A stretch of 34,235 nucleotides of DNA from a virus: IMG/VR virus record IMGVR_UViG_3300042445_003160, positions 1-34,235 of that record; one strand, written 5' to 3'. Shown here piece after piece: positions 1 through 7,637 of the stretch. Position 1 is the stretch's first letter, and each line of letters begins with the position of its first letter. A program made the translations under genes and the position numbers. Below the pieces are notes generated by a model that was not told the origin of the DNA, ran no database searches, and saw only the letters and a list, made by a program, of their open reading frames with translations.

Positions 1-304
1 CGGCGAGGACCTCGTCCACATCGACGTGTTCGCCGGCGACGGGGCCTCCGGGCTCGTTGTCCCGCGAAGGGATCGACGGGGTATCGGCGACTGCCGTTTT
101 CTTTGCCGGCTTCTTCTCGATCTTGGTCGGCAAAGCGATCTCGGTTTGAGGCTCGGGATCAGATGGCGGCTCGGGCTCGACCACGGTGAGCGCGGCCTTG
201 GAAACTTTCGCCGGGGTGCCGGAGGCGGCGACGAAAGCGAGAAATGCAGCGGTGTTTTCCTTGAGGGCCGCGGTGTTGGCGGCGAGTTCGGTTTCGAGTG
301 ACAT
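1..304 (-). CDS. Hypothetical phage protein, 3' part missing (N-terminal 101 residues)
   Basis: An open frame on the minus strand starts with ATG at 304 and runs off the left edge without a stop. The protein begins MSLETELAANTAALKENTAA, a short amphipathic helical start of a kind common in small phage proteins. A low-complexity linker rich in Pro, Glu and Lys follows (about residues 38-75), then an acidic stretch at the cut end. No enzyme motif is visible. It is the next gene downstream of the primase-helicase, with a 56-base gap that holds a GCTACAAT motif, so it may have its own promoter. The linker could tether a C-terminal domain lying outside the window. Function unknown. Confidence 0.7.
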   Translation of the reverse strand, partial: MSLETELAANTAALKENTAAFLAFVAASGTPAKVSKAALTVVEPEPPSDPEPQTEIALPTKIEKKPAKKTAVADTPSIPSRDNEPGGPVAGEHVDVDEVLA

Positions 305-317
305 AACGATGGATGTA

Positions 318-344
318 TTATTGTAGCGTTGTGATGATGGCAAG
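318..344 (-). promoter_or_regulatory. GCTACAAT motif upstream of the partial gene
   Basis: Read on the minus strand, the gap contains CACAACGCTACAATAATAC shortly before the ATG at 304. TACAAT is close to a sigma-70 -10 box, but I see no convincing -35 at normal spacing. Nearly the same string occurs upstream of the gene at 16601 (CACAATGCTACGATTCTACG), and related copies lie in other intergenic gaps. It may be a promoter element or a regulator site. Confidence 0.35.
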
Positions 345-360
345 GGGAAAATTCGGGAAA

Positions 361-2940
361 CTACACTTCAAACTCGTCTCCGAAGGACTTGAGCTGGTTT
401 TCGAGGAACTCCTCCGCCGGGACGCCGTTGAGCCACCGGTGCGAATGGACCCAGATCGCCCCCCGGGAGCCGTCGATCCGGAACCGCTGCCCCTCGGCGT
501 AGCGTTCGTAGCCAAGCTGGGTGAGGTAGACGGCGGTGCGGTGGCCGGCGTCGCGGTGGACCCGGCCGACCAGTTCGTTTAGCCGCCCGATGTGGATCAC
601 CTGATCGTTGACGAGCGGGTCGGCCTTGTCGGCGATCAGGTCCTCGATGAAGACCTGCATGGAGTTCTTGCTCTCCTCGACGATGGCAGCGCGATACTTG
701 GTCCGCGGTGCCGGGCCGTTGTAGGGGAAGTCCGGAGAGATCACGCGCTTGCTGAACCAGTATCTCAACGCTCCCGCGCCTTGGTCGGTTAGCAGCCAGG
801 CAAGCCGGTCGAAGATGCCCGTCGCGTTGAGGGCCGCGACTTGCTCCGCGTTCTGGATCGGTGAGCGGACGAAGTTCCAGCGCCGGTCGCTTTCCTTGAG
901 ATGCAGGGCATCGGGGAAATTGGTGAACGCGATCTTGTTGGACCAGTTGTTCTCCTGCCGGGCGGAGATGTTGCGCTGGTTGACGGGGATCTTCTCGTCG
1001 GTGATGAACTCCTTCAAGCAGTTCATGACGGCCTCGCGGCGTTCGCCGGGGAAGTGGATCTCGTCGAGGATGTGGAACATCGCTCCCACCTGCCAGTCGT
1101 TCCACTGCGAGCGGAGGATGTCGGGCGAAACGACCCGCACGTTCCCGGCACCGAGGACCATCGACATGATCTTGCCGATGTAGCCCTTGCCCGTCCCTTC
1201 CGCCGACTGGATGCAGAAAAGCCACTTGATGAGCTTCCCGGGGAACTGGACCTGGGAGGCCAGGAAGTCGAGCAGCAGCTCGCGGAGCCAAGGCTCGGCG
1301 ATGAGGTGGAACACCAGCTCGGAAAACAGCGCCCCGGCGCGTGCCGAATGCTCCGGGTCGGCGACGGGGACCGAGAGGTGGTCGAAGGTGTTGAGGTAGC
1401 TCTGGCCCTCGTGCGTGAAGAACGGATCGCTGCCTTGGTGGAGCGGGCAGTAGATCGTGCGGTCCACGCGGGGGATGTCCATCAGGTTGAGCGCGTAGGA
1501 GGAAGGTGCCATGATCGGCTTCCCGTTCGGCGGGGCGTCCTCCTTGGGCATCAGCTCCTTCTCGAAGTTGCGGTCGAAGGCGGCCGGCTTAAGCTGGACC
1601 TGCGTGGTGAAATTGTGGAACACGTCCTGCGTCGCGATGAAGCAGATCGGCTGGAGCCAGGATGGCAGAGACTCCGTTCTACCATCCTGCTTGGCGTCCG
1701 CGTCGCGGCGGCGGACCTTGTGGATTTCGCGCTTCAACGTCGTCTTGTCGATCGTGTTGCCGGAAAGGGCTTTGATCGCGGTTCGCCAGAGGACGACCAG
1801 GGCTTCTTCGACCACGTCGTTTTTGAACGGCAGCGAGGCAATGCGTTTCGCCCCCTCCGCCATGAGGACATCCGGATCGGTGCAAGACGTCATCCATGCA
1901 GCCACGTCCTCCTTGATCTTGATCGCGACCTTGAGGTTGTCCCAGCCGGCGTCCATCGCCTGCTTGAACAAGGTCCGGATGGTGATCGGGGCGCGGCCCT
2001 TGGCGTAGGGGCGGAACGATTTCCACTTCGACCAGGTGTCACGGGATCCCCGGTATTTTGTCCCCCTTGAACTCCAGTCGTCGAACTTGTCGTAAGCCTC
2101 GCGGGCCTCTTCCTCGTCGGTGAACTGGTGACGCAGGGCCGCGGCGACCTCGGTCCAGATCTTGTAGTTGCAGTCCGGGTCGATCGCCTCAAGCGCCTCG
2201 CTGATGTCCCCGACCTTGAGACCTTGCACCGGCAGGTAGGCGAGACCGAAGAAGTCCTCGTCCCCGCCCCGCTCGAAAGCGTAGGTCCGGCCGTCGATCA
2301 TTTCGGACAGCTCCTCTTCGGGATCCGGCAAGTCGGACTCGTGGGCCAGCAGTCCCTGGGGTTGCGAGGCGATGACCGCGGTGAACTCCTCCCCGGAGAA
2401 CTGGACCGGGCGATACTGAGGCTGGGAAAGGACCAGGGACTCCCGCAGGCCCTTGAACGTGTCGGGCAGCCCGAGCCGGGAGACGAAGAACCGGACGAAC
2501 CGCCGGTGCAGCGACGGGTGGCACGGCGAGACGCCGATGGCAATCTTCAACCGGGGGTTCTCATCGGTGTGGTTTGCGGTCTTCCAAGCGACGAAAGCGA
2601 ACGGATAGAGGTGTTCGGCCAAGGTCTCCGGGGCTTCCGCGAAATCCTTGACGAACTCACCTTCGTCGAGGTCGATGATGATCGCGTTGACGTGGGTCGC
2701 CGTGTCGTCCTCCCGGTGCCCCTCGTCGAACGGGTAAGAGCAAGCCATCACGTAGGGGCCATCCTTCCGCCGGTTGCGCTCTTCCTTGGGAAGCGCGAAG
2801 AACTCGCGCCGGGTCATCGGCAGCTGGACCGGGATGTGGATGTAACGCTCGACGAGTTCCCGAAACGTGGTCGCGTTGAGTTTGCGGATCCGGCCGCCGA
2901 CGACGGTGCTTCCGCCGAAAAACGTGGTGGGGGTGCTCAT
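361..2940 (-). CDS. Primase-polymerase / superfamily 3-type helicase (replication protein)
   Basis: An 859-residue replication protein. The N-terminal part carries an acidic strand, AIIIDLDEGEF (Asp90 and Asp92), that fits the metal-binding motif of archaeo-eukaryotic primases. Residues about 243-335 match a PriCT-2 domain (ALEAIDPD, WTEVAAAL, WSKWKSFRP, TLFKQAMDAGW). Residues about 560-700 form an SF3/DUF5906-like helicase: Walker A QSAEGTGKG (578-586), Walker B FHILDEIHF (about 622-630) and a sensor-like IAFTNFPDA (Asn674). This order resembles the NrS-1-type phage polymerase family, in which one protein primes, polymerises and unwinds. I chose the ATG at 2940 because it overlaps the stop of the upstream helix-turn-helix gene (ATGA); the frame is open to 3252. 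The protein ends in an acidic GDEFEV tail shared with other proteins in the window. Confidence 0.88.
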   Translation of the reverse strand: MSTPTTFFGGSTVVGGRIRKLNATTFRELVERYIHIPVQLPMTRREFFALPKEERNRRKDGPYVMACSYPFDEGHREDDTATHVNAIIIDLDEGEFVKDFAEAPETLAEHLYPFAFVAWKTANHTDENPRLKIAIGVSPCHPSLHRRFVRFFVSRLGLPDTFKGLRESLVLSQPQYRPVQFSGEEFTAVIASQPQGLLAHESDLPDPEEELSEMIDGRTYAFERGGDEDFFGLAYLPVQGLKVGDISEALEAIDPDCNYKIWTEVAAALRHQFTDEEEAREAYDKFDDWSSRGTKYRGSRDTWSKWKSFRPYAKGRAPITIRTLFKQAMDAGWDNLKVAIKIKEDVAAWMTSCTDPDVLMAEGAKRIASLPFKNDVVEEALVVLWRTAIKALSGNTIDKTTLKREIHKVRRRDADAKQDGRTESLPSWLQPICFIATQDVFHNFTTQVQLKPAAFDRNFEKELMPKEDAPPNGKPIMAPSSYALNLMDIPRVDRTIYCPLHQGSDPFFTHEGQSYLNTFDHLSVPVADPEHSARAGALFSELVFHLIAEPWLRELLLDFLASQVQFPGKLIKWLFCIQSAEGTGKGYIGKIMSMVLGAGNVRVVSPDILRSQWNDWQVGAMFHILDEIHFPGERREAVMNCLKEFITDEKIPVNQRNISARQENNWSNKIAFTNFPDALHLKESDRRWNFVRSPIQNAEQVAALNATGIFDRLAWLLTDQGAGALRYWFSKRVISPDFPYNGPAPRTKYRAAIVEESKNSMQVFIEDLIADKADPLVNDQVIHIGRLNELVGRVHRDAGHRTAVYLTQLGYERYAEGQRFRIDGSRGAIWVHSHRWLNGVPAEEFLENQLKSFGDEFEV

Positions 2941-3149
2941 GGACGGTTGTGCTCCGCGAGCTTGGCGATCGGTTGATTGGTGAGAAACATGCAAAGCCTC
3001 TCGGCCTGCTCCAACCGGAGTCCCGGGCCTCGACCCGACATGAAGTCCCTCATCCTGAAATAGGGAAGCCCGGCCTCCTTGCAAAAGGGTTTTAGCTTTT
3101 TGGGTTGCTGCTCGACGAGCTTTCGCAAGAGGGTGGGAGTGTCTTCCAT
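2937..3149 (-). CDS. Small helix-turn-helix DNA-binding protein
   Basis: A 70-residue protein with the helical pattern of an XRE/Cro-like fold: LLRKLVEQQPKKLKPFCKEAG, then LPYFRMRDFMSGRG as the probable recognition segment, then LRLEQAERLCMFL. It lies directly upstream of the primase-helicase, and its TGA overlaps that gene's ATG by four bases, so the two are probably translated together. The start lies next to a divergent intergenic region containing a TACTA-N6-TAGTA inverted repeat. A role as an autoregulator or repressor of early or replication genes is reasonable but inferred. The fold assignment rests on helix spacing and size only. Confidence 0.68.
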   Translation of the reverse strand: MEDTPTLLRKLVEQQPKKLKPFCKEAGLPYFRMRDFMSGRGPGLRLEQAERLCMFLTNQPIAKLAEHNRP

Positions 3150-3317
3150 GGGCGGCGGGAGCGATGCCTACCCGATGCACCCTGCAACGGGCAAGCGCAA
3201 AGTTGCACTCTTGCAATCTTTCGGGTTCCCCGCACCATGCCACGCTGGACAAATTTTAAAAATTTTGCTAACAGTCGGATAGATCGTTTGCTACTAGGTC
3301 CGTAGTAACACCACGCC
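3150..3317. promoter_or_regulatory. Divergent intergenic region with TACTA-N6-TAGTA inverted repeat
   Basis: This 168-base gap separates the minus-strand HTH/primase pair from the plus-strand HNH-like gene, so it must hold promoters for both directions. It contains an A/T-rich stretch (AAATTTTAAAAATTTTGC near 3248-3265) and, close to the plus-strand ATG, the inverted repeat TACTAGGTCCGTAGTA (about 3291-3306), a plausible operator. The plus start is preceded by ACACCACGCC with no purine-rich ribosome site. Exact -35 and -10 boxes are not clear. Confidence 0.5.
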
Positions 3318-3869
3318 ATGATCCAGTCACTGTTGCCTCTCAGGGGTCGCGTCAAACTTGAAGTCGAGGGATTGTTCTCCCTCAAGGCCGAAGCCGGTTC
3401 CGGGCGCTGCGTGGTCCGCGGATGCCGCAAATGGCACATCCCCGAGACACGCGGCGGGAAGCTTCACCTGTGCGCCGGCCACTACCAGGCAAGGTGGCGA
3501 AAGCTCAATCCGAAACAGGCGGCGTTCGCCTCGTTGCGAGACCACGCCCGGGGCCGGAAGATCCTGTTCGCCCTGACCTTCGCCCACTTCGTCGAGGTCA
3601 CTGACGCGGCGGGGTTCTGGGACCAGGATGCCGGGCCGTTCGCCGACAGGCTCTCCATCGACAGGATCCTCGCCGCGGGGGGTTACGAGGATGGGAACAT
3701 CCAGGTTCTCACGGTGAGCGAGAACTCCGCGAAGAGCCACCGCGAGTCCTTTTTGAGCCGGGAGGTGCGCGAGATCCTGGCCACCCGCCGTGGCGAGCCT
3801 GCGGTGGCGTGGCACCTGGACGAGGGGAAGCACTGGCTCGGCGACCCCGAGGACGGGGAGCCGTTTTGA
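3318..3869 (+). CDS. Zinc-finger protein with HNH-like domain
   Basis: 183 residues. An N-terminal zinc finger of the form Cys31-x4-Cys36 ... Cys52-x2-His55 (CVVRGC, then LCAGHYQARW) resembles fingers that precede HNH modules in many phage and bacterial proteins. Residues 112-139 show the HNH-like signature LSIDRI...GGYEDGNIQVLT...EN..K, with Asp115, Asn127 and Asn136. The usual first His is not evident, so nuclease activity is uncertain; it could be a DNA-binding relative or a degenerate homing-type endonuclease. It is the only plus-strand gene among the minus-strand early genes and ends 8 bases from the stop of the converging neighbour. The C-terminus, DPEDGEPF, is acidic and aromatic, a little like single-stranded DNA-binding protein tails. 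Confidence 0.65.
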   Translation: MIQSLLPLRGRVKLEVEGLFSLKAEAGSGRCVVRGCRKWHIPETRGGKLHLCAGHYQARWRKLNPKQAAFASLRDHARGRKILFALTFAHFVEVTDAAGFWDQDAGPFADRLSIDRILAAGGYEDGNIQVLTVSENSAKSHRESFLSREVREILATRRGEPAVAWHLDEGKHWLGDPEDGEPF

Positions 3870-3877
3870 CCGCTCGT

Positions 3878-4510
3878 TCAGTATGCCCATTTGGCATCGC
3901 CAAGGATTTCGTCGGAGTCGGACCACCACTCGTCCCACTGCGCGTTGCTCGCTGCGTCCCAATCCGGGATCGCGGAAACCGCATCCTTGCCGGTGAGAGA
4001 CACCGGAAGCCATTTGATCCGGTTGTTCGGGTAAATGGCGACCTGTCCGTTCTCAAGGCGCAGCACGTTGCCCTCCTTGTGTTCCTCCAGCAGTTCCGCG
4101 TCCCCTACATCGAGCAGACCCGACGCTTGCCCTTCGGGCAAATAGTCGATGGTGAACCAGTAGTGCCCGCCCATGGGCTTCATCCCTTTCCCGAGGTTGA
4201 CCAGGACCGGAACATCGGCGAGTTGGTCCTTGCGCCAAATTTCAATCGACCCGGACAGGCATTCCCACATCTGGATTTTGTGGAGCGGCAGCGCCCCGGT
4301 GCCTTCTTCCGGCTCGAACCAAAAGATCAGATGCGGCGGCACCTTGTCGAAGCACGCGGCGTATTTTTCGACCCACACTTGGAAGCACAGGGGGCGGTTT
4401 CGCATCGCCCTCACGGAGACGAGCCATGCGGTTTCAAACTCATCGGCGGACCCCCCGAACGCATCGCAGCGGACGAAGACCTTGGTTTTCGGGCAATTCA
4501 CGTTTCTCAT
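3878..4510 (-). CDS. Hypothetical protein
   Basis: A 210-residue soluble protein rich in Trp and aromatics, with no family I can name. Visible segments are FQVWVEKYAACFDKVPPHLIFWFEP, an acidic and aromatic middle, and a C-terminus ending WDEWWSDSDEILGDAKWAY. I chose ATG at 4510, two bases after the stop of the upstream gene; a TTG two codons earlier (4516) would overlap that stop and is also possible. It is last in the minus-strand run and meets the HNH-like gene tail to tail with only 8 bases between. No transmembrane segment or signal peptide is visible. Confidence 0.68.
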   Translation of the reverse strand: MRNVNCPKTKVFVRCDAFGGSADEFETAWLVSVRAMRNRPLCFQVWVEKYAACFDKVPPHLIFWFEPEEGTGALPLHKIQMWECLSGSIEIWRKDQLADVPVLVNLGKGMKPMGGHYWFTIDYLPEGQASGLLDVGDAELLEEHKEGNVLRLENGQVAIYPNNRIKWLPVSLTGKDAVSAIPDWDAASNAQWDEWWSDSDEILGDAKWAY

Positions 4511-4512
4511 AG

Positions 4513-5526
4513 TCAAATCTCAAACCCGTCCAGCGGGTCGGCAACCGGCTCGGCCGGCGGCTCAAATGGGAGCGCCCCCTTGACGCAGTCCCAGCCAACG
4601 AGCAGGACGTGTTCCCGTTGGACATCGTCGTTCCCCGCAAACATTCCGAACCGCAGGATCTCATTCCAAATGGCAACCTTGAAACGCCAGGAGATGCCTT
4701 TTGTTTTGATCCCGGTGATGTTCGCGCAATCCGCCGAGACATGCTTGACGGAGTATCCGTTACCGACCGGAAACTGCCCGCACCATTTGCACTTCTTGAG
4801 CCCGGGGTCGAACAGCTTCTCCTGCGGGTTTGCCTTGCGGACGATCTCCGTGGCTTCCTCCCGGCTTTTCAAACCGGTGGCGAGGACCTTGCCGTTGACG
4901 ACTGCCTTGTAACGATACCGGGTGATCTTGACCGCATACCTCCGGACGGAATCCTTGATCGGATGCTTGCGCTTCGCCTTGTTCCAGATCATCCGCAGGC
5001 GCTCAACGATCGCCTTGGTGTCGCCCTTCAACGGGCGCTCGGAGGTGAAGTCGTCCGGTAGCCAGGTCGCTCCGTGCATCAGTGCGCGGACATACCACTG
5101 CCGGGCCTCCACAACCGCTTGCTCTTCGGTCTCGGCTTCGAGGACGACCACCCGCTGGTCCTTGGATTTGTCGGACTTGAAAAAGTATGGGATATACCAC
5201 GCTTTGCGGACCGGGTTGTATCGCGGGACTCCGGATGCCGGGGCCTTGCGGAGGCGGACTGCCTTGATCCGTTCTTTCGGGATGCCTGCGAGAGCCGCCT
5301 CGCGAACGAAGCGGGTCTTCATCTGCCCGATCTCTTTTTTGGCTTTCCTGCGCTTGCGGGCGCAAGGGGAACACCTGGGCAGGTCTCTCCCCCCGTTGAC
5401 CGCTAACCTGTTCCATCCGACGGTCGTTATCGCGTAATCTTTTCCACAGTCCGTGCAAGCCACCCAGGCAACATAGGTAACGGTCTTTTTGCCACGGAGC
5501 CTTGGGGGTGGTAGGTCGGGGTGCAT
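4513..5526 (-). CDS. Cysteine-pair (zinc-finger-like) protein with AP2-like segments
   Basis: 337 residues. An N-terminal pair CTDCG ... CSPCARKRRK and a C-terminal CKWCG suggest one or two bound zinc ions. Basic stretches suggest nucleic-acid binding. Two middle segments (around RYNPVRKAWYIPYFF... and RYAVKITRYRYKAVVNGKVL... followed by EEAxxxxR) have the strand-strand-helix look of AP2-like DNA-binding modules and resemble the neighbour at 6498-6920. The protein ends ADPLDGFEI, related to the DEFEV-type tails of three other proteins here. A 6-bp inverted repeat (AACCGC/GCGGTT, 5535-5550) sits just upstream of the start. Function unknown; DNA binding is inferred. Confidence 0.68.
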   Translation of the reverse strand: MHPDLPPPRLRGKKTVTYVAWVACTDCGKDYAITTVGWNRLAVNGGRDLPRCSPCARKRRKAKKEIGQMKTRFVREAALAGIPKERIKAVRLRKAPASGVPRYNPVRKAWYIPYFFKSDKSKDQRVVVLEAETEEQAVVEARQWYVRALMHGATWLPDDFTSERPLKGDTKAIVERLRMIWNKAKRKHPIKDSVRRYAVKITRYRYKAVVNGKVLATGLKSREEATEIVRKANPQEKLFDPGLKKCKWCGQFPVGNGYSVKHVSADCANITGIKTKGISWRFKVAIWNEILRFGMFAGNDDVQREHVLLVGWDCVKGALPFEPPAEPVADPLDGFEI

Positions 5527-5553
5527 GTGAGATAAACCGCGGGCGCGGTTGAA

Positions 5554-5817
5554 TCAGTGGTTCGTCGGAAAAACGTTGATTGGATATTGCCGCAGGTTCC
5601 CGTAATCATCACAGGGTAGCTCCGCGTCGATCCGGTATTCGGTCGGGAAGTTCACCTCGTTGCATTCTGGGCAAGTGTCGCTAGAGGGTGACATCGCATC
5701 ACGTGTCGCGGCCTCATAGTGATGTCTGCACTCATCGCACAGGAACGTCCTCCAACCCCGACGAACAAGGCGTGGGAGGGCAACGCCGATAACGTCTTTC
5801 TTGGATTCAGTGCTCAT
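5554..5817 (-). CDS. Small cysteine-pair protein (zinc-ribbon-like)
   Basis: 87 residues with two CxxC knuckles, CDEC (about residues 27-30) and CPEC (about 49-52), spaced as in a zinc ribbon, then an acidic C-terminal third. The ATG at 5817 overlaps the upstream gene's TGA by four bases. A GGAGG lies inside the end of that upstream gene, one of few clear ribosome sites in this block. It is followed by a 27-base gap before the next gene. Many phage mini-proteins of this type bind nucleic acid or host proteins, but no specific function can be given. Confidence 0.66.
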   Translation of the reverse strand: MSTESKKDVIGVALPRLVRRGWRTFLCDECRHHYEAATRDAMSPSSDTCPECNEVNFPTEYRIDAELPCDDYGNLRQYPINVFPTNH

Positions 5818-6122
5818 TTGCGGCGTGCCTCCACTTGATCGTTCGGCCAACCGATAGCATCGAAATCGTGGGAGCACGGTTCATCGCCCCCACACACGAT
5901 GCACTTTTCAGGTTCGTCCCATTCTCGCGGGTCGCCATATTCCGCGATGGCAGAGGTTCGGGATCGCTGCTCGGATTGGCACAATTCACAGAGGCGTTTT
6001 TCCGCGATACCATTTTCGGCGCGAACCTCGTTGTTGATCCGTCGAGTGTCGTCCGAAACAATAGCCGAACAATTAGTGAGAGGCAACGCCTCGGGGTTGG
6101 TTGGTGTATTCATGGTCGTCAT
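5814..6122 (-). CDS. Small cysteine-rich hypothetical protein
   Basis: 102 residues. The middle has CELCQ and the C-terminal third has CIVCGGDEPCSHDF, giving four or five Cys plus a His that could hold zinc. The ends EARRK (here) and EARQ (upstream gene) derive from near-identical DNA that also supplies a GGAGG for the next start. I chose ATG 6122 because it makes an ATGA overlap with the upstream stop; an in-frame ATG lies three codons later. Function unknown. Confidence 0.64.
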   Translation of the reverse strand: MTTMNTPTNPEALPLTNCSAIVSDDTRRINNEVRAENGIAEKRLCELCQSEQRSRTSAIAEYGDPREWDEPEKCIVCGGDEPCSHDFDAIGWPNDQVEARRK

Positions 6123-6346
6123 TGGCGTGCCTCCACAGGGGCGTTCGCTTGAAAATAAGCTTCATCTCTCGGGTGGTTTTCCCACGACCCGTTCAACCCG
6201 CACAGGGGGCAGTAGTGCCTGCCCCCTTCGCGGGTCCATCCGTCTTTCCGGAGTTCCGGCCATTCGCGGGATAGCGCCCCGGTTTCGAGGCGCATCCACT
6301 CGCCGCACCCGTCGCAGTGCAGCTCCTTGGCAGTCTGGGGGCTCAC
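6119..6346 (-). CDS. Small zinc-ribbon-like protein, GTG start
   Basis: 75 residues with CDGCGEW near the start and CPLCG about 35 residues later, typical of a treble-clef or ribbon site. The start is GTG at 6346, overlapping the TGA of the membrane peptide upstream (GTGA). The frame is open further upstream, but that part only shadows neighbouring genes in another frame. The end contains GTGGAGGCACGCC, which doubles as the ribosome site of the next gene. Function unknown. Confidence 0.62.
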   Translation of the reverse strand: MSPQTAKELHCDGCGEWMRLETGALSREWPELRKDGWTREGGRHYCPLCGLNGSWENHPRDEAYFQANAPVEARQ

Positions 6347-6501
6347 GGGTCGAGGTCCTCCCGGTCGGGGTTCGCCGCCTCCCGGCGGGCGCGGATCTCG
6401 TCGCCCATCCACAAAAGGGCACCGCAACCCAGCCACAGGGCGAGGAGGATGAAGGCATCCTGGAGACCCAGCCACAAAGAGTAGTAGAGTTCGTGGATCA
6501 T
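6343..6501 (-). CDS. Single-helix membrane peptide
   Basis: 52 residues: a short N-terminus, one hydrophobic segment (about residues 14-33, AFILLALWLGCGALLWMG) and a charged tail with RARREAANPDRED, suggesting an inner-membrane peptide with its tail in the cytoplasm. Both ends overlap neighbours by four bases (ATGA in, GTGA out), which supports translation. No family is recognised. Superinfection exclusion or a membrane anchor are possibilities only. Confidence 0.62.
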   Translation of the reverse strand: MIHELYYSLWLGLQDAFILLALWLGCGALLWMGDEIRARREAANPDREDLDP

Positions 6502-6920
6502 CGCAGTGCTTGTTTGATTGCAAGGAGGCGGCTCTTCACGGCGGCGGCGCGGATGATGTAGCTGTCGCGGGCCTCCACTGCCTCCTCCATCGATGTGAAC
6601 GACCCGACATACTTGCCCTTCACCTCGACGACGACGCGGATGTAAGCGTTCGTGCCCTTGGTCTGAAGGACCCGTTCGATGGTCTTGATTGCGGATCGGG
6701 GCGTCTTGTTCTTGCGCCGGCCGCCGGCGGCGACCAAACCGTCGAACAGCTTGTCGCGGACGACCCGGGCCTCCTCGACCGTCTGCGCTTTGAGAGTGGC
6801 CGTGACCATCTTCCCGTCGCTCCAGTAGCGGGCGAAGAACCGGGGCTTCCCCCGGTGGGTGGTCGAGGTCAGACCGGTATTCGGTTTGACGATTCTGGGG
6901 ACTGTGATGCGGGGGCTCAT
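6498..6920 (-). CDS. AP2-like DNA-binding protein (two repeats)
   Basis: 140 residues made of two AP2-like units: residues about 22-70 (RGKPRFFARYWSDGKMVTAT, then TVEEARVVRDKL) and about 95-132 (NAYIRVVVEVKGKYVGSF, then SMEEAVEARDSYI). Strands ending in Gly-Lys, then a helix starting EEAxxxR, are the AP2 hallmark, found in phages mostly beside HNH nucleases. No nuclease motif is present here. A basic linker (GGRRKNKTPRSA) separates the units. The start follows CACGCC and overlaps the upstream stop (ATGA). Probably binds DNA; target unknown. Confidence 0.66.
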   Translation of the reverse strand: MSPRITVPRIVKPNTGLTSTTHRGKPRFFARYWSDGKMVTATLKAQTVEEARVVRDKLFDGLVAAGGRRKNKTPRSAIKTIERVLQTKGTNAYIRVVVEVKGKYVGSFTSMEEAVEARDSYIIRAAAVKSRLLAIKQALR

Positions 6921-7204
6921 GGCGTGGACGTAACGTTGTAGTGTTCCCCCTCAGGGTTGGCAAGCTGCAAGACCGGGGCAATGTCGTCCAGGGTCACCGT
7001 GCGGAACGCAACGTGGAAGACCGTGCCGTTCTCCAGGGAGATCGAGTCGGTGATCCAGTCGCCCGGCAGCGGCTCGGCGACGCTGCGACGGTAGTGGGGG
7101 AACTCGGTGACGTAGGCGTCTCGCTCTTTCGGGGACCTGAACCGGAAGAGGACCGGCGGGCGGGGCGGGCTGTAGTGCATGGCGTAAGCGGATGGTGGTT
7201 TCAT
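6917..7204 (-). CDS. Hypothetical protein
   Basis: 95 residues, soluble, no recognised family. It contains RFRSPKERDAYVTEFPHYRR followed by alternating strand-like segments (WITDSISLENGTVFHVAFRTV). ATG 7204 overlaps the TGA of the upstream membrane peptide, and its own TGA overlaps the AP2-like gene's ATG, so it sits in a coupled run of small genes. A later ATG (MHYSPP, about 7180) is a less favoured start because it loses the overlap. Confidence 0.62.
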   Translation of the reverse strand: MKPPSAYAMHYSPPRPPVLFRFRSPKERDAYVTEFPHYRRSVAEPLPGDWITDSISLENGTVFHVAFRTVTLDDIAPVLQLANPEGEHYNVTSTP

Positions 7205-7302
7205 GGTCGGCGGGAGTTTCGGGTTCCAAGGATGCGGAATATGAGCAGGACGAGGACCGGGGCTAGGACCCAGCAGAATGCGAGGACGAGGACGAGTTTC
7301 AT
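7201..7302 (-). CDS. 33-residue single-helix membrane peptide
   Basis: MKLVLVLAFCWVLAPVLVLL followed by IFRILGTRNSRRP: a single hydrophobic helix with a basic tail that would stay in the cytoplasm. It has four-base overlaps with the genes on both sides, the main support for its being real. It could act as a signal-anchor peptide. No family recognised. Confidence 0.58.
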   Translation of the reverse strand: MKLVLVLAFCWVLAPVLVLLIFRILGTRNSRRP

Positions 7303-7523
7303 CGGCTGAACTGTTGTACCGCGGCCTTGTAGACGGTGGTGAGTTGGTTGGTCGGAAGGGTTGCGAAGTAGACGAGGGCACGGTTGCGGGCCTTGCACTC
7401 GTCCTTGGAGAGCCGGGCTCTCCCGGCGCGGATCAGGCGGAGGGATTGCAGCTCCCTGCGGGCTTTGAGATTGGCTTCCCGCCGTTCGGCGAGACCGGCC
7501 AAGGTAGTATGGTGCGAGGGCAT
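7299..7523 (-). CDS. Small basic helical protein
   Basis: 74 residues, strongly basic and helical (LAERREANLKARRELQSLRLIRAGRARLS...), with one Cys. It resembles a small nucleic-acid-binding or helical adaptor protein but matches no family I know. The start ATG 7523 follows CACCGACACC, a C/A-rich leader without a Shine-Dalgarno sequence. The stop overlaps the next ATG (ATGA). Confidence 0.6.
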   Translation of the reverse strand: MPSHHTTLAGLAERREANLKARRELQSLRLIRAGRARLSKDECKARNRALVYFATLPTNQLTTVYKAAVQQFSR

Positions 7524-7541
7524 GGTGTCGGTGACGGGGGC

Positions 7542-7637
7542 TCAGACGTCGTCGTCATCCGGCAGGAACGCGGAGACGAGGAGGAGGATGCCGACCGCGA
7601 GCAGCAGTGCGGCGAAGATGGTGTCGAGGGTGGTCAT
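7542..7637 (-). CDS. 31-residue single-helix membrane peptide
   Basis: MTTLDTIFAALLLAVGILLL then VSAFLPDDDDV: one hydrophobic helix and an acidic tail. The ATG at 7637 overlaps the TGA of the upstream gene and follows GTCACGCC, the start context seen at several other genes here. It differs from the other membrane peptides in its acidic end. Function unknown. Confidence 0.55.
   Translation of the reverse strand: MTTLDTIFAALLLAVGILLLVSAFLPDDDDV

Noticed and set aside
901-2070. 389-codon plus-strand frame opposite the primase-helicase
   Set aside because: Shadow of a GC-rich gene; the minus strand carries clear PriCT-2 and helicase motifs.
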